60,624 nt of DNA from Methylophaga sp. (lineage in GTDB: Bacteria > Pseudomonadota > Gammaproteobacteria > Nitrosococcales > Methylophagaceae), in the NCBI GenBank assembly GCA_030148085.1, contig JASBUF010000091.1:1-60624 (forward strand), in the 5' to 3' direction. Shown piece after piece: positions 1-7,733 of this stretch. A model generated the notes under the pieces. The model was given only the letters and a program-made list of their open reading frames with translations, had not been told where the DNA came from and searched no databases. Position 1 is the first letter of the stretch. Each line of letters begins with the position of its first letter. A program made the translations under genes and the position numbers.

Positions 1-90
1 ACCTGATCCCATCCCGAACTCAGAAGTGAAACGACTCAGCGCCGATGATAGTGTGGGAGGTCCCATGTGAAAGTAGGTCACTGCCAGGCT
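1..90 (+). rRNA. rrf: 5S ribosomal RNA, 3' part (5' end outside window)
   Basis: The window opens within a 5S rRNA. The conserved stretches around CCGAACTCAGAAGTGAAAC, the loop with GATGATAGTGTGG, and the 3' end CTGCCAGGCT are all present, and a strong terminator follows directly. About the first 25-30 nucleotides of the gene are missing, so this is the tail of an rRNA operon lying to the left. Confidence 0.95.
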
Positions 91-105
91 TTATATACGA
101 AAAAA

Positions 106-134
106 CCCGTCTCAATCGAGACGGGTTTTTTTTT
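106..134 (+). terminator. rho-independent terminator of the rRNA operon
   Basis: Perfect 8-bp stem CCCGTCTC / GAGACGGG with loop AATC, followed by nine T residues. It lies 15 bases after the 5S rRNA end, as expected for the end of an rRNA operon. The run of A before the stem extends the pairing with the T tract. Confidence 0.95.
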
Positions 135-252
135 GCCTTTAAGCTGGGTTTTTGTATCGGGTTTAGCCCTGAACTGATACGGTTATGCTTAGAAACTATG
201 TCTGTAAAAGCATCTTTAACCTCGTATTAGAGGAATAAAAGGAGTCGGTGAA

Positions 253-1056
253 TTGTTTGCAATAAAACGGCGTAAGTGGCGTTTTCAGGATGATGTGGCA
301 GCTTCATTCGCTGTTGCCGATAGTGCCGTACTTGAATATATCTTTTTGCTCAATGCTGAGCGCGTTTCTCAGGACGATAACGGTGATGTATTACGTTTTG
401 AGTCAGCTGATAACGTTTATTACATCAAGCGGTTTGAGCGGACCACAGGTCTCAGAAGCTGGTTTGGTCACTCACGGTTGCGGATGGAGTTAAATAATCT
501 GCAGCGTTTTCATCAATGGGGGCTAAATGCACCAATCGTTGTGGGGTACGGCGAAGACTACATTCTTTCACGGACGCTACGTGGAGTGTTGATTACTGCA
601 GCTGTTGAGCGCGCTGAGAGCCTTGACACGATTGCAAAGCTGTTCCCTGAGCGTTTACAGCAAAGCAGCTGGCTGAACAGTGTACTTAAGCAGATCGCTG
701 ACTTAACAGCGACATTGCATGCGCAGCGATTCTGTCATAACGACTTGTTCTGGCGTAATCTGCTGATTCAGGATAACTCTGATGGACCAAAGGTTTTTGT
801 GATTGACTGCCCGTCAGGCTCGTTCTGGCCCTGGCCGTTTCTTTATAAACGTCGGGTTAAGGATTTAGCTTGTCTGGATAAACTCGGTATGCACTACCTT
901 TCAAAAACGCAGCGACTACGCTTTATGCATAATTACGTGAGTGCATTAGGGATTGAGGAAGATATCAGACAGTTGATTACCGATGTATTGAAGTATCCTG
1001 AACGTCGACAGAAACGTAAACAACGTCAGAATTGGCTCAAGCGGCGCGCCAAGTAG
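253..1056 (+). CDS. Kdo/WaaP-family lipopolysaccharide kinase-like protein
   Basis: This 267-residue protein resembles the lipopolysaccharide kinase (Kdo kinase/WaaP) family, protein-kinase-fold enzymes that phosphorylate LPS core sugars on the cytoplasmic face of the inner membrane. The catalytic loop HNDLFWRNLL (about residues 162-171) contains the Asp and Asn of the kinase HxDxxxxN motif, and FVIDCPSG (about 178-185) supplies the metal-binding Asp. The C-terminus is very basic (ERRQKRKQRQNW), which suits membrane or LPS contact. The TTG start at 253 is chosen because AAAAGGAG lies eight bases upstream. The gene stands alone between the rRNA operon and a convergent cupin gene. The substrate is inferred from family only; a heptose or Kdo kinase are both possible. 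Confidence 0.75.
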   Translation: MFAIKRRKWRFQDDVAASFAVADSAVLEYIFLLNAERVSQDDNGDVLRFESADNVYYIKRFERTTGLRSWFGHSRLRMELNNLQRFHQWGLNAPIVVGYGEDYILSRTLRGVLITAAVERAESLDTIAKLFPERLQQSSWLNSVLKQIADLTATLHAQRFCHNDLFWRNLLIQDNSDGPKVFVIDCPSGSFWPWPFLYKRRVKDLACLDKLGMHYLSKTQRLRFMHNYVSALGIEEDIRQLITDVLKYPERRQKRKQRQNWLKRRAK

Positions 1057-1090
1057 CGCGCCTAACCCGAGTCCGCGCCTTAGACCTTAA

Positions 1091-1474
1091 TCAGGCTGAG
1101 AATGGTGCGCTGACATTGTCTGCCATACGAATGGCAAAGATCTTTCTCACAGTTTCTTCGGTCTTCCAAGTACCTTTAAAGCCTGCTTCCACAACAAAGC
1201 TATCACCTGCAGAGTAGCTGACAGCATTACCATCACTATCTGTGAGAGTCGCTTTACCTTCGAACATATGTACCATTTCATCAGCATTGTAGGTGACTTG
1301 ATATGTGCCCGGTGTCGCTTCCCAGTAGCCAGTCAGAAACTTGCCATCTTCAGGGACGTGTTCCAGCCAGGTTTTCATGCTTGGATGACCGTCGATTGCC
1401 ACCCAGCCATCAAGATCAGAGGTAATAGGGTCAACGGATGGGGTAGTGTACTTACCAAAAGAGACTGTTTTCAT
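1091..1474 (-). CDS. cupin domain protein (DUF861/Cupin_3 type)
   Basis: A 127-residue single-domain cupin of the DUF861 type (related to EutQ and ureidoglycine aminohydrolase cupins). The region around residues 45-115 has the expected beta-barrel pattern: GYWEATPGTYQVTYNADEMVH, then E in FEGKATLTDSDG, then the second cupin motif YSAGDSFVVEAGFKGTW. There is no signal peptide, so it should be cytoplasmic. No substrate can be assigned; members bind small metabolites or act as enzymes. It is transcribed towards the LPS-kinase-like gene and stands alone. A second, secreted member of the same broad family lies at 5688-6128. Confidence 0.8.
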   Translation of the reverse strand: MKTVSFGKYTTPSVDPITSDLDGWVAIDGHPSMKTWLEHVPEDGKFLTGYWEATPGTYQVTYNADEMVHMFEGKATLTDSDGNAVSYSAGDSFVVEAGFKGTWKTEETVRKIFAIRMADNVSAPFSA

Positions 1475-1622
1475 CTTTCATGCTCCAACAAATTAATCAA
1501 AGTTATTACTTTGTCAGCAGCTTATAGTGAAAACAATCAGCCTTAGGGTGTATTGATCTATGTAAAGGCACTACAAAAGTAGTAGTACTCTAAGCATAAT
1601 TGATATTATCTAAGTACATAGC

Positions 1623-3239
1623 TCAGTTGATGTTTTTGTAGATAAATTCAAGACCGAGATGTTTCGTCATGCATTTGTAGATCTCTTCAGCTTGATAGGG
1701 TTTGCTGATGTAGTCATCCATACCCGCTTGCATCAATTCTTGCCGTTCATCTTCAAAAGCAGAAGCTGTCACTGCAATCACTTTAATTTCAGATCCAACC
1801 GATAATGCTCGTATACCTTTAACAGCTTCTATGCCATCCATAACAGGCATTTTCCGATCTAACCATACCAGATGGGGCTGCCAACTTTTGCATATTTCAA
1901 TTCCTTGCAGGCCATTGTCAGCTACTTTGACCTGCATACCAATGCGTTTCATGAGTGTGCTAAGCAAAACTTGGTTTTGGGCCAGATCTTCAACAATTAA
2001 GATCCGGTAATCTAGGTGACCCGATGCTAAGCCTATGATCGACTGCTGGGCATGAGGCTCTTGTGCTAGCGAAGTGGGTAGGGATGGATTGACTAAAGGC
2101 AAGATGACTCTGAACACAGAGCCTTTACCAATATCGCTTTCAAGCTCAATATGGCCGCCCATCAGTTCTACGAATTGCTTGGTGATGCTTAGTCCAAGTC
2201 CTGTCCCGGAGTTGTTGTTTTTTTCTGTAACCTGTTCAAAAGGCTTAAACACGCGTTCGTGATCATACTGATTGATACCTAAGCCAGAGTCTTTGACTTC
2301 AATGACAAGATGGTTATGCGCGTTTGAAGCGGTCGAGATTTGGATTGTGATAGTGCCTGTATCGGTAAACTTGATGGCATTACCAATCAGGTTTATCAGA
2401 ACCTGACGCAGACGAGGCTCATCGCCCTCAATGTATTCGGGTAAGTCAGAGACTTGATGATAGGTTAATTCCAATCCTTTTTCATAGGCACGAACTTTCA
2501 TCATATCTAATACCGATTGAATGAAAGTCGTGAAATTGAACAGTTGAGGGTGGAGATCAAAATGGCCAGCCTCGATTTTGCTCATTTCAAGAACATCATT
2601 GATGATGCGTAATAAGTGAGCGCCACTCTGATTAATGATTTTCAGGTCTTCACGCTGACTAAGGGGGATTTCAGGGTCTGTAGCGAGTAGTTGAGAAAAC
2701 CCAAGAATAGCGTTGAGAGGTGTTCGTAACTCGTGGCTCATATTAGCCAAGAAGACGCTTTTTGCTTTATTCGCAGCCTCGGCAACATCGCGAGCCACTT
2801 GCAACTCTGCAGTTCGCTGTTTAACGGTATCTTCAAGATGATGCTTGTAGCGAGATAATTCGTTTTCTATGTTTTTACGCTTGGTGATATCACGAACTAA
2901 AGCTAGATTATATTCCTGGCCATCAAACTGAAAATAATTGGCGTTCACTTCGACAGGAATGATCTGACCGTTTTTGGCTTTATGGGGACGCTCGAAGGTG
3001 AAGGTTTTCTCTTTTTGCAGGCCTTGCCAGTGTTCAGCCCAAAACTCGGGAGTCAGTTCCGGGTCGATGTCAGCTACGCCCATCAGCAGCAATTCTTCAC
3101 GGCTATAGCCTAGATACCGACAGGCTTCATCATTGACATATTGGAATAACGCATTCTTATCAATAAGAAAAGCAGCCTCATGCACATTGTTTAGTGCAAA
3201 TTCATAGAGACTCTGAACGATGGCTGTATGGTTAGTCAT
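1623..3239 (-). CDS. PAS-domain hybrid sensor histidine kinase/response regulator
   Basis: A 538-residue soluble hybrid kinase. It has an N-terminal PAS domain (about 10-120, ending in the typical DITKRK), a short coiled coil (125-160), and a HisKA domain with phospho-acceptor His169 in FLANMSHELRTPLNAILGF. The HATPase_c domain (about 275-385) has an N box at Asn287, DSGLGI and GTGLGLSI. A C-terminal receiver domain (about 411-530) has phospho-acceptor Asp461 in WLDRKMPVMDG and Lys513. No membrane segment is visible, so it probably senses an intracellular signal such as redox or a small ligand through PAS. No output partner (Hpt protein or DNA-binding regulator) is adjacent. The gene stands alone, transcribed on the same strand as the genes on either side. 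Confidence 0.93.
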   Translation of the reverse strand: MTNHTAIVQSLYEFALNNVHEAAFLIDKNALFQYVNDEACRYLGYSREELLLMGVADIDPELTPEFWAEHWQGLQKEKTFTFERPHKAKNGQIIPVEVNANYFQFDGQEYNLALVRDITKRKNIENELSRYKHHLEDTVKQRTAELQVARDVAEAANKAKSVFLANMSHELRTPLNAILGFSQLLATDPEIPLSQREDLKIINQSGAHLLRIINDVLEMSKIEAGHFDLHPQLFNFTTFIQSVLDMMKVRAYEKGLELTYHQVSDLPEYIEGDEPRLRQVLINLIGNAIKFTDTGTITIQISTASNAHNHLVIEVKDSGLGINQYDHERVFKPFEQVTEKNNNSGTGLGLSITKQFVELMGGHIELESDIGKGSVFRVILPLVNPSLPTSLAQEPHAQQSIIGLASGHLDYRILIVEDLAQNQVLLSTLMKRIGMQVKVADNGLQGIEICKSWQPHLVWLDRKMPVMDGIEAVKGIRALSVGSEIKVIAVTASAFEDERQELMQAGMDDYISKPYQAEEIYKCMTKHLGLEFIYKNIN

Positions 3240-3412
3240 GCGTTAATCTGGCGCAACTAAAGGGGTGAATTAGATAGAACGTAAGACAACATAACTTTAA
3301 CTCTGCTCCGTTGCTGAACTGATCGTACTAATTGCAATTCACCTACTATTTGCAGTTGCATCTGAGCATAACGTAACTATCACAAGACGGGCTAGTATTT
3401 TATTGCTGACAG

Positions 3413-4039
3413 TTAGTCACCACCGCCACAGCCACAATTGCTTCCGCAACTCGATGAGCAACCACTGCCTCCGCAGCTACTGATATGGCCGGCACAGTAT
3501 TCGTCTTTACTATTTTTGCAGTTCAGGCTGTATTTAAAGCCATCAGGGATCTTCAGTTCACTATCTATCGCAAACAGAATAGGCAGACGCTCAGGCTGCT
3601 TTGGGTCGATATTTTCTCTTTTACAGGAAATTTCCCAAGCTGTTTTAATACCTACTTCAGCGATGGTCTGACTTTTCATTGCCTCGGCTGGAGTGTGATG
3701 GAGAAAGCGCCCCAAGGCTTTATCGCAGAAGTAGTGATAATGACGCGTAAACAGAATGAACTCATGCCAGGCCACATCGACAGCTTGAGAAGGCATAGAG
3801 ACATTTCGCTTACCTGCTTTCAGACAGACGTGGAAATACTCTTTTAGGCCAGCCATGACATAGTCCGCCTGGTCTGGCGTGAGATGGGGATACTTTGCAA
3901 TGATTTTCTCAGCCAGGCTGGGCGGATAGGCGAATTGGTCAATCTGCTGACTACGAAGTTGAAATATATTTCGTCGTAACGCAATGACAGCGACTGATAC
4001 AACAATGAACACCGCCACCCATTCTAGATGCAATGTCAT
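3413..4039 (-). CDS. membrane-anchored protein with Cys/Gly-rich C-terminal tail, function unknown
   Basis: A 208-residue protein with one N-terminal membrane segment (WVAVFIVVSVAVIAL, about 7-21), a soluble middle part and an extreme tail rich in Cys, Gly and Ser: HISSCGGSGCSSSCGSNCGCGGGD, with six Cys in 24 residues. The middle contains VDVAWHEFILFTRHYHYFC, a His- and aromatic-rich stretch reminiscent of the glycine-rich-domain family that often carries such tails; that link is tentative. The tail could bind metal or be modified. It begins 12 bases after the HTH-PAS regulator gene and must be cotranscribed with it, which ties it to the regulated system on the other side of the shared promoter. 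Confidence 0.7.
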   Translation of the reverse strand: MTLHLEWVAVFIVVSVAVIALRRNIFQLRSQQIDQFAYPPSLAEKIIAKYPHLTPDQADYVMAGLKEYFHVCLKAGKRNVSMPSQAVDVAWHEFILFTRHYHYFCDKALGRFLHHTPAEAMKSQTIAEVGIKTAWEISCKRENIDPKQPERLPILFAIDSELKIPDGFKYSLNCKNSKDEYCAGHISSCGGSGCSSSCGSNCGCGGGD

Positions 4040-4051
4040 GCTAACTATTCC

Positions 4052-5413
4052 CTAACCGTTGGCGTATGGGGCAATGCGAAATAACAGTGTTGTGGTGTTG
4101 TCTGTATGGCGTTTGTCATGAACAACAGTCCACTCACTCGCTGACTGCTCATCATGAAGACGTGCAGAAAACGAAAAACTGGAGACGTTGCCCGCTTCTA
4201 TTTCTGCTAAGCGCATTTTCAGTGACTGAATGCTTTCAGCCTTGATGCCAATATCATCAGTCACGCGATGTTTTAGCGTTGAACTGACGTGCTCAATATC
4301 GAGTTGATGGTTGAGCTTAATGACATCAAACTCGTTTTGGAGAAACAGTGATTGCCATTGTTCAAGCTGCGACTTTAAAGAGCGTTCGGTATTTTTTACG
4401 TCGGTGATATCCTGATTCACCTCTATAGCACCGATAATCTTATTGTTAGTGTCATAGAGCGGGGTGGCATACATCGTAATCGTACGGTGAACGCCATCAA
4501 AGGCTTCGATATTCACTACTTCGGGGTTACTGCTCTCACCCTCACTGACGGCACGAGCCAACGTCCATCCTTCGGAACCGACTTCTTCACCGGTTTTCTC
4601 CCACCAACCTTTGTATTCACCGTAATGCTCCAGGCTAACGTATTTGGCACCACCCCAAATGCGTTTGACTTCCGGGTTAGCGAGGCAGATCGTGCCTTGC
4701 TCATCGGCTGCCCAGAGCCCTACGGGAATAAGATCGATAATTTTACGCATCATGTAATCACTGCGCTCCAGCGCCTGTTCAGCTTGCTTTCTGGCAGTAA
4801 TATCTGCGGTCACACCGATGAGTTTGACGGGGCGTTGTAAGGCATCGAACTGTAATTCAGCCGTACAACTAAACCATTTCGTGCTTGAGCTTGAGTCAGT
4901 AGATAAAGAAAAGTCCCAACGATAGGGCTGAGAGTCTTTGAACAAAGCTAGAAGCTCTTCTAGCTTTTTGTCTGAAAATGGCAGTAGCTCTGATTCGGCA
5001 AGTTTAGGGTCGCAGCCCAACACATCATTGGCATTATCTGACAGCGTCAGTGCGCCGGTGAGAACAGTCCATTCCCAGTTAATGATCTGTGCCATTTCAA
5101 GTGCCGACTTCATGCGCGCTTCATTGTCGAGGATCTGATTCAGATACTCGCGGCGCATATCCGTCACAGTGTCATTCTCGGGCAGGGTTTGTTGCAGACT
5201 CTGAATGGCTTCATCACCGTAACGAAGCCAGACCCAGTTTACTTCAAGAAACTCAGCCAGCGTACGCAGGTTGTCATATTCAATCTCGCCACCTTTAGTC
5301 CAGCGGTTCACGGATGGCACAGAGGTGCTTACAGCTTGTGCCACTTGAGCCTGTGTCAGCTGCTTTTGTTTGATGATTTCCTTGAGCCTGTCGCCGAAGC
5401 CGTTTTTTTTCAT
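4052..5413 (-). CDS. XRE-type HTH regulator with two PAS domains (one-component sensor)
   Basis: A 453-residue protein fusing an N-terminal lambda-repressor-type helix-turn-helix (about 5-65; recognition region VAQAVSTSVPSVNRWTKG) to PAS domains at about 100-205 (ending ITARKQAEQAL) and 218-335 (ending EVNQDITDVKN). A further 110-residue C-terminal region may be a degenerate third PAS. It has no kinase domain and no membrane segment, so it is a cytoplasmic one-component regulator whose DNA binding is likely tuned by a ligand or redox signal. It is divergent from the 5688-8605 operon. Three TTAC-N7-GTAA palindromes sit in the shared promoter region, with a TATAAT reading towards this gene inside the middle one, so autoregulation is likely. 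XRE-PAS fusions are known; this target operon is not one I recognise. Confidence 0.85.
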   Translation of the reverse strand: MKKNGFGDRLKEIIKQKQLTQAQVAQAVSTSVPSVNRWTKGGEIEYDNLRTLAEFLEVNWVWLRYGDEAIQSLQQTLPENDTVTDMRREYLNQILDNEARMKSALEMAQIINWEWTVLTGALTLSDNANDVLGCDPKLAESELLPFSDKKLEELLALFKDSQPYRWDFSLSTDSSSSTKWFSCTAELQFDALQRPVKLIGVTADITARKQAEQALERSDYMMRKIIDLIPVGLWAADEQGTICLANPEVKRIWGGAKYVSLEHYGEYKGWWEKTGEEVGSEGWTLARAVSEGESSNPEVVNIEAFDGVHRTITMYATPLYDTNNKIIGAIEVNQDITDVKNTERSLKSQLEQWQSLFLQNEFDVIKLNHQLDIEHVSSTLKHRVTDDIGIKAESIQSLKMRLAEIEAGNVSSFSFSARLHDEQSASEWTVVHDKRHTDNTTTLLFRIAPYANG

Positions 5414-5512
5414 TTTCTTACCTTGCTACACTGCGCAAAAAAGCCACTTTTGCTTTTTTGGTCATGGCTTTAAAACAAAACGGCATCTTAGCACGAAGCC
5501 GCATCCCGTCTA

Positions 5513-5562
5513 TTACTTGGTAAGTAAATTACATTATACGTAATAAATTACTTGACACGTAA
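5513..5562. promoter_or_regulatory. cluster of three TTAC-N7-GTAA palindromic operators
   Basis: Three 15-bp elements share the form TTAC-N7-GTAA: 5513-5527 (TTACTTGGTAAGTAA, a perfect palindrome around three bases), 5529-5543 (TTACATTATACGTAA) and 5548-5562 (TTACTTGACACGTAA). Element centres are 16 and 19 bp apart. Element 3 covers the -35 TTGACA of the rightward promoter, and element 2 contains TATAAT on the minus strand (5538 to 5533), a plausible -10 for the regulator gene. Dyads of this size suit a dimeric HTH protein such as the divergent XRE-PAS regulator. That pairing is inference from position and symmetry. Confidence 0.75.
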
Positions 5563-5580
5563 AAAATAACGCAATATAAC
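5552..5580 (+). promoter_or_regulatory. near-consensus sigma-70 promoter of the cupin-porin operon
   Basis: TTGACA at 5552-5557 and TATAAC at 5575-5580 are separated by exactly 17 bases. The start site would fall near 5587, about 100 bases before the ATG at 5688. A promoter this strong with its -35 buried in a palindromic operator is the usual arrangement for repression. Confidence 0.75.
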
Positions 5581-5687
5581 TATGACCATGTTCACAGAAG
5601 TCACATTTGTTTCCTGAAAGTGATTTTTGAGGGCAAGAAATGATTATTTTTTGAACAAATTTCGTTTGATTTAGACGGAGAAAGACA

Positions 5688-6128
5688 ATGAAACCATTAG
5701 CTGTTTTCACCAATGTTGCGTTGGCCATTGCGGTTGGCGCTACCACTGCAATCTGGGCTCACGGTGTGGAAGTGCCAGCCGGCAGTAAAAACCTGCAGTT
5801 CTTCGATAACGTTCAGTCCATGCCCATTGCTTCTATGAATGAGCCAGGTGTGAATGCCTACTTCGAAGATATCGTTGGTTCATCTGACCCTAAAGCCCCA
5901 ATATCTTGTGGCCTGTTCAGAATCGAGAAGGGTAATCCACTGGTTTATACCTACGATTATGACGATCACAAGATGGTACTCGAAGGTCATATCTACTTTG
6001 ATGATGGCGAGCAAAAAGTAAAAGCGGACAAAGGTGACGCCTTATTCTTCCCTAAAGGGGCAACGATTACGTTTTCGTCTGACGATTACGGACTCGCTTA
6101 TGCCTGTGGCCAACGCAAGTTGTTCTAA
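5688..6128 (+). CDS. secreted cupin-domain protein
   Basis: A 146-residue protein with a signal peptide (MKPLAVFTNVALAIAVGATTAIWA, cleavage after WAHG region near residue 25) and a single cupin barrel. The second half has the EutQ/DUF861-like pattern: MVLEGHIYFDDGEQKV, then KADKGDALFFPKGATITF. It should therefore be periplasmic, which is unusual for this cupin type. Two Cys (ISCGLF and YACGQR) could form a disulfide. GGAG lies upstream of the ATG. First gene of the operon with the 514-residue exported protein and the TorF-like porin. A role in binding the small molecule taken up or processed by this operon is a guess. Confidence 0.82.
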   Translation: MKPLAVFTNVALAIAVGATTAIWAHGVEVPAGSKNLQFFDNVQSMPIASMNEPGVNAYFEDIVGSSDPKAPISCGLFRIEKGNPLVYTYDYDDHKMVLEGHIYFDDGEQKVKADKGDALFFPKGATITFSSDDYGLAYACGQRKLF

Positions 6129-6141
6129 ACGACACGGAATT

Positions 6142-6156
6142 TTGAGCTTAGCTCAA
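6142..6156 (+). other. small intergenic hairpin between the cupin and the 514-residue protein genes
   Basis: Perfect 6-bp stem TTGAGC / GCTCAA with a TTA loop, located just after the cupin stop codon. There is no T tract, so it is not a terminator. It could protect the 3' end of a processed cupin transcript or allow slight attenuation within the operon. Confidence 0.35.
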
Positions 6157-6188
6157 GCGTAACAATAACTACGACAGAGGAGAGAGAA

Positions 6189-7733
6189 ATGAAAAAATCC
6201 TCATTAGCGCGACTGATTCCGGTATGTGTTGCAGTAACGCTGCCTCAGGCTTTGATGGCCGAGGCAAACCTGACCGATTTGACGGCTGGCGATCCATTTT
6301 TCTACACCAGCGATCAATTTATCGATAAAGACAATAAGCAAAAAGCCCTGCTGGGTGTAGGCCGTCCGGCCAAAACACACTCGCAGATACCGCACTTGCC
6401 CGTGTACTACGGGTATATGAATACCAATATGACCTACCGTTTCGTCAACGTGGTTGAACAGGTGTTCACTATGGTCGGTGAAGGTAAGCACGGTTTATGG
6501 CGCGTGCAGGAGCAGGGGACAGTTCGTCAATACTTGCGTAAAGGTAAAGAGGGGCTGCCTGAAGGTGCTGATCTGAATGATCCTCAATTCCAGAAGATTA
6601 TTGAGAAACACTACAGCGCCTATTTACCGGAAGAAAGCTGGTCAGGCTATAAGTACCCGGATCAGCGCCTGAATGAAGAAGGTCATCTGAACTTTATTGA
6701 TCTGCCGATTACTCATGGCAAATTCAAAGGCAAGTATGACGAGCATGCAGCAGTCGATTTGCCAAATTGGTATTGCACCATGTCGGCCAATGACTACCCC
6801 TATGCTAAAAAGGCGATGAACTTTGCGTTCAGCCAACCAGCATCAGGCGAAGTTGGGCCATTAGGTAAACGTGCCGGGCTGGATATCAATGAGAACTACA
6901 CCAAGGTGCTGCGCCTTGAACAGTTCCCTGATGCCCGCTCCTGGGTCAATGTCGGTCAGAAAGGCGAAGACAAGCTTCATGTGAAGTGGGAAGCGGTTGA
7001 TGAAAATAAGACTCAGGCAGAGTATTACCTGGTTGAACGCCCCTTCTTTAATAAGCCGTATCTGTTTGTCGCGGCCGTCTATGACAACGTCGACAATGCC
7101 GATCACCGCTATGTACGTCCAGATGGTGAGTATTACCAGTCGTTGAAACAACGTGGTCTAAAACCCAAAACAGAGGTTACTCCTCAACCGCGTTTCCATC
7201 TAGAAAAAGGCGGACAGGCCAAAGCTCAGGGTTTGCCAATCTACGGCGTACATCATCATGACAGGAATGTGTTTGGTGCCGGTGGTGCCTGCCCATTGAA
7301 AGGGGGCGATTGGGGGCGTTATCCAGATACATCCGGTGGAGCCGGTTGGCCGACACAGTATGAAGAAGTGACCCCGCTGTGTGACTCGATTCTGGTCGAT
7401 ATCAAGTTCTTTACCAATCTGGATGGCCGAAGCTGGAACGATCCGAATAAATATCTTGCGAACGCGGGTGTTGGCACTCAGGAAGTGACCTACAAAATGC
7501 AGCCTGGTCACTATGGTGTCTTCACTGATGACTACAACACCGCTCGTGGTATCAACAACCCTGACAGTCAGGAGGTGCCAGCCGAACTGACACTGACTTT
7601 CCCGGCAGTGAGCCAGGTTGTGGAATACAACGAACCGCCTGCATTGGATCTGGCGCAAGGGATGGTTCCTTCCGAAGCGACCATGTGTCGCCCAGTGATG
7701 CAAGCATCTCTTGATGAGGTACTGACAAAATGA
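6189..7733 (+). CDS. exported protein of unknown family, 514 residues
   Basis: I do not recognise this protein's family. It has a Sec signal peptide (MKKSSLARLIPVCVAVTLPQALMA, cleavage near residue 24) and a long soluble mature part without membrane segments, so it is periplasmic or secreted. The mature part has just four Cys (196, 368, 398, 500), enough for two disulfides, a His cluster YGVHHHDRN (353-360), and many aromatic residues (Trp/Tyr). Gly-rich segments GAGGACPLKGGDWG and TSGGAGWP surround Cys368. GAGGAGAG precedes the ATG. It ends in a 4-bp ATGA overlap with the porin gene, so the two are translationally coupled. The mixed content of the operon suggests an enzyme or binding protein acting on a compound imported by the porin; this is inference. 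Confidence 0.75.
   Translation: MKKSSLARLIPVCVAVTLPQALMAEANLTDLTAGDPFFYTSDQFIDKDNKQKALLGVGRPAKTHSQIPHLPVYYGYMNTNMTYRFVNVVEQVFTMVGEGKHGLWRVQEQGTVRQYLRKGKEGLPEGADLNDPQFQKIIEKHYSAYLPEESWSGYKYPDQRLNEEGHLNFIDLPITHGKFKGKYDEHAAVDLPNWYCTMSANDYPYAKKAMNFAFSQPASGEVGPLGKRAGLDINENYTKVLRLEQFPDARSWVNVGQKGEDKLHVKWEAVDENKTQAEYYLVERPFFNKPYLFVAAVYDNVDNADHRYVRPDGEYYQSLKQRGLKPKTEVTPQPRFHLEKGGQAKAQGLPIYGVHHHDRNVFGAGGACPLKGGDWGRYPDTSGGAGWPTQYEEVTPLCDSILVDIKFFTNLDGRSWNDPNKYLANAGVGTQEVTYKMQPGHYGVFTDDYNTARGINNPDSQEVPAELTLTFPAVSQVVEYNEPPALDLAQGMVPSEATMCRPVMQASLDEVLTK

Noticed and set aside
1043..1062. GC-rich hairpin GGCGCGC/GCGCGCC at the end of the LPS-kinase-like gene
   Set aside because: It overlaps the stop codon and has no T tract, so it cannot be claimed as a terminator.
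5437..5459. AAAAAAGC / GCTTTTTT inverted repeat before the HTH-PAS start codon
   Set aside because: Only two GC pairs, AT-rich and in the leader; a terminator or attenuator there is not convincing.
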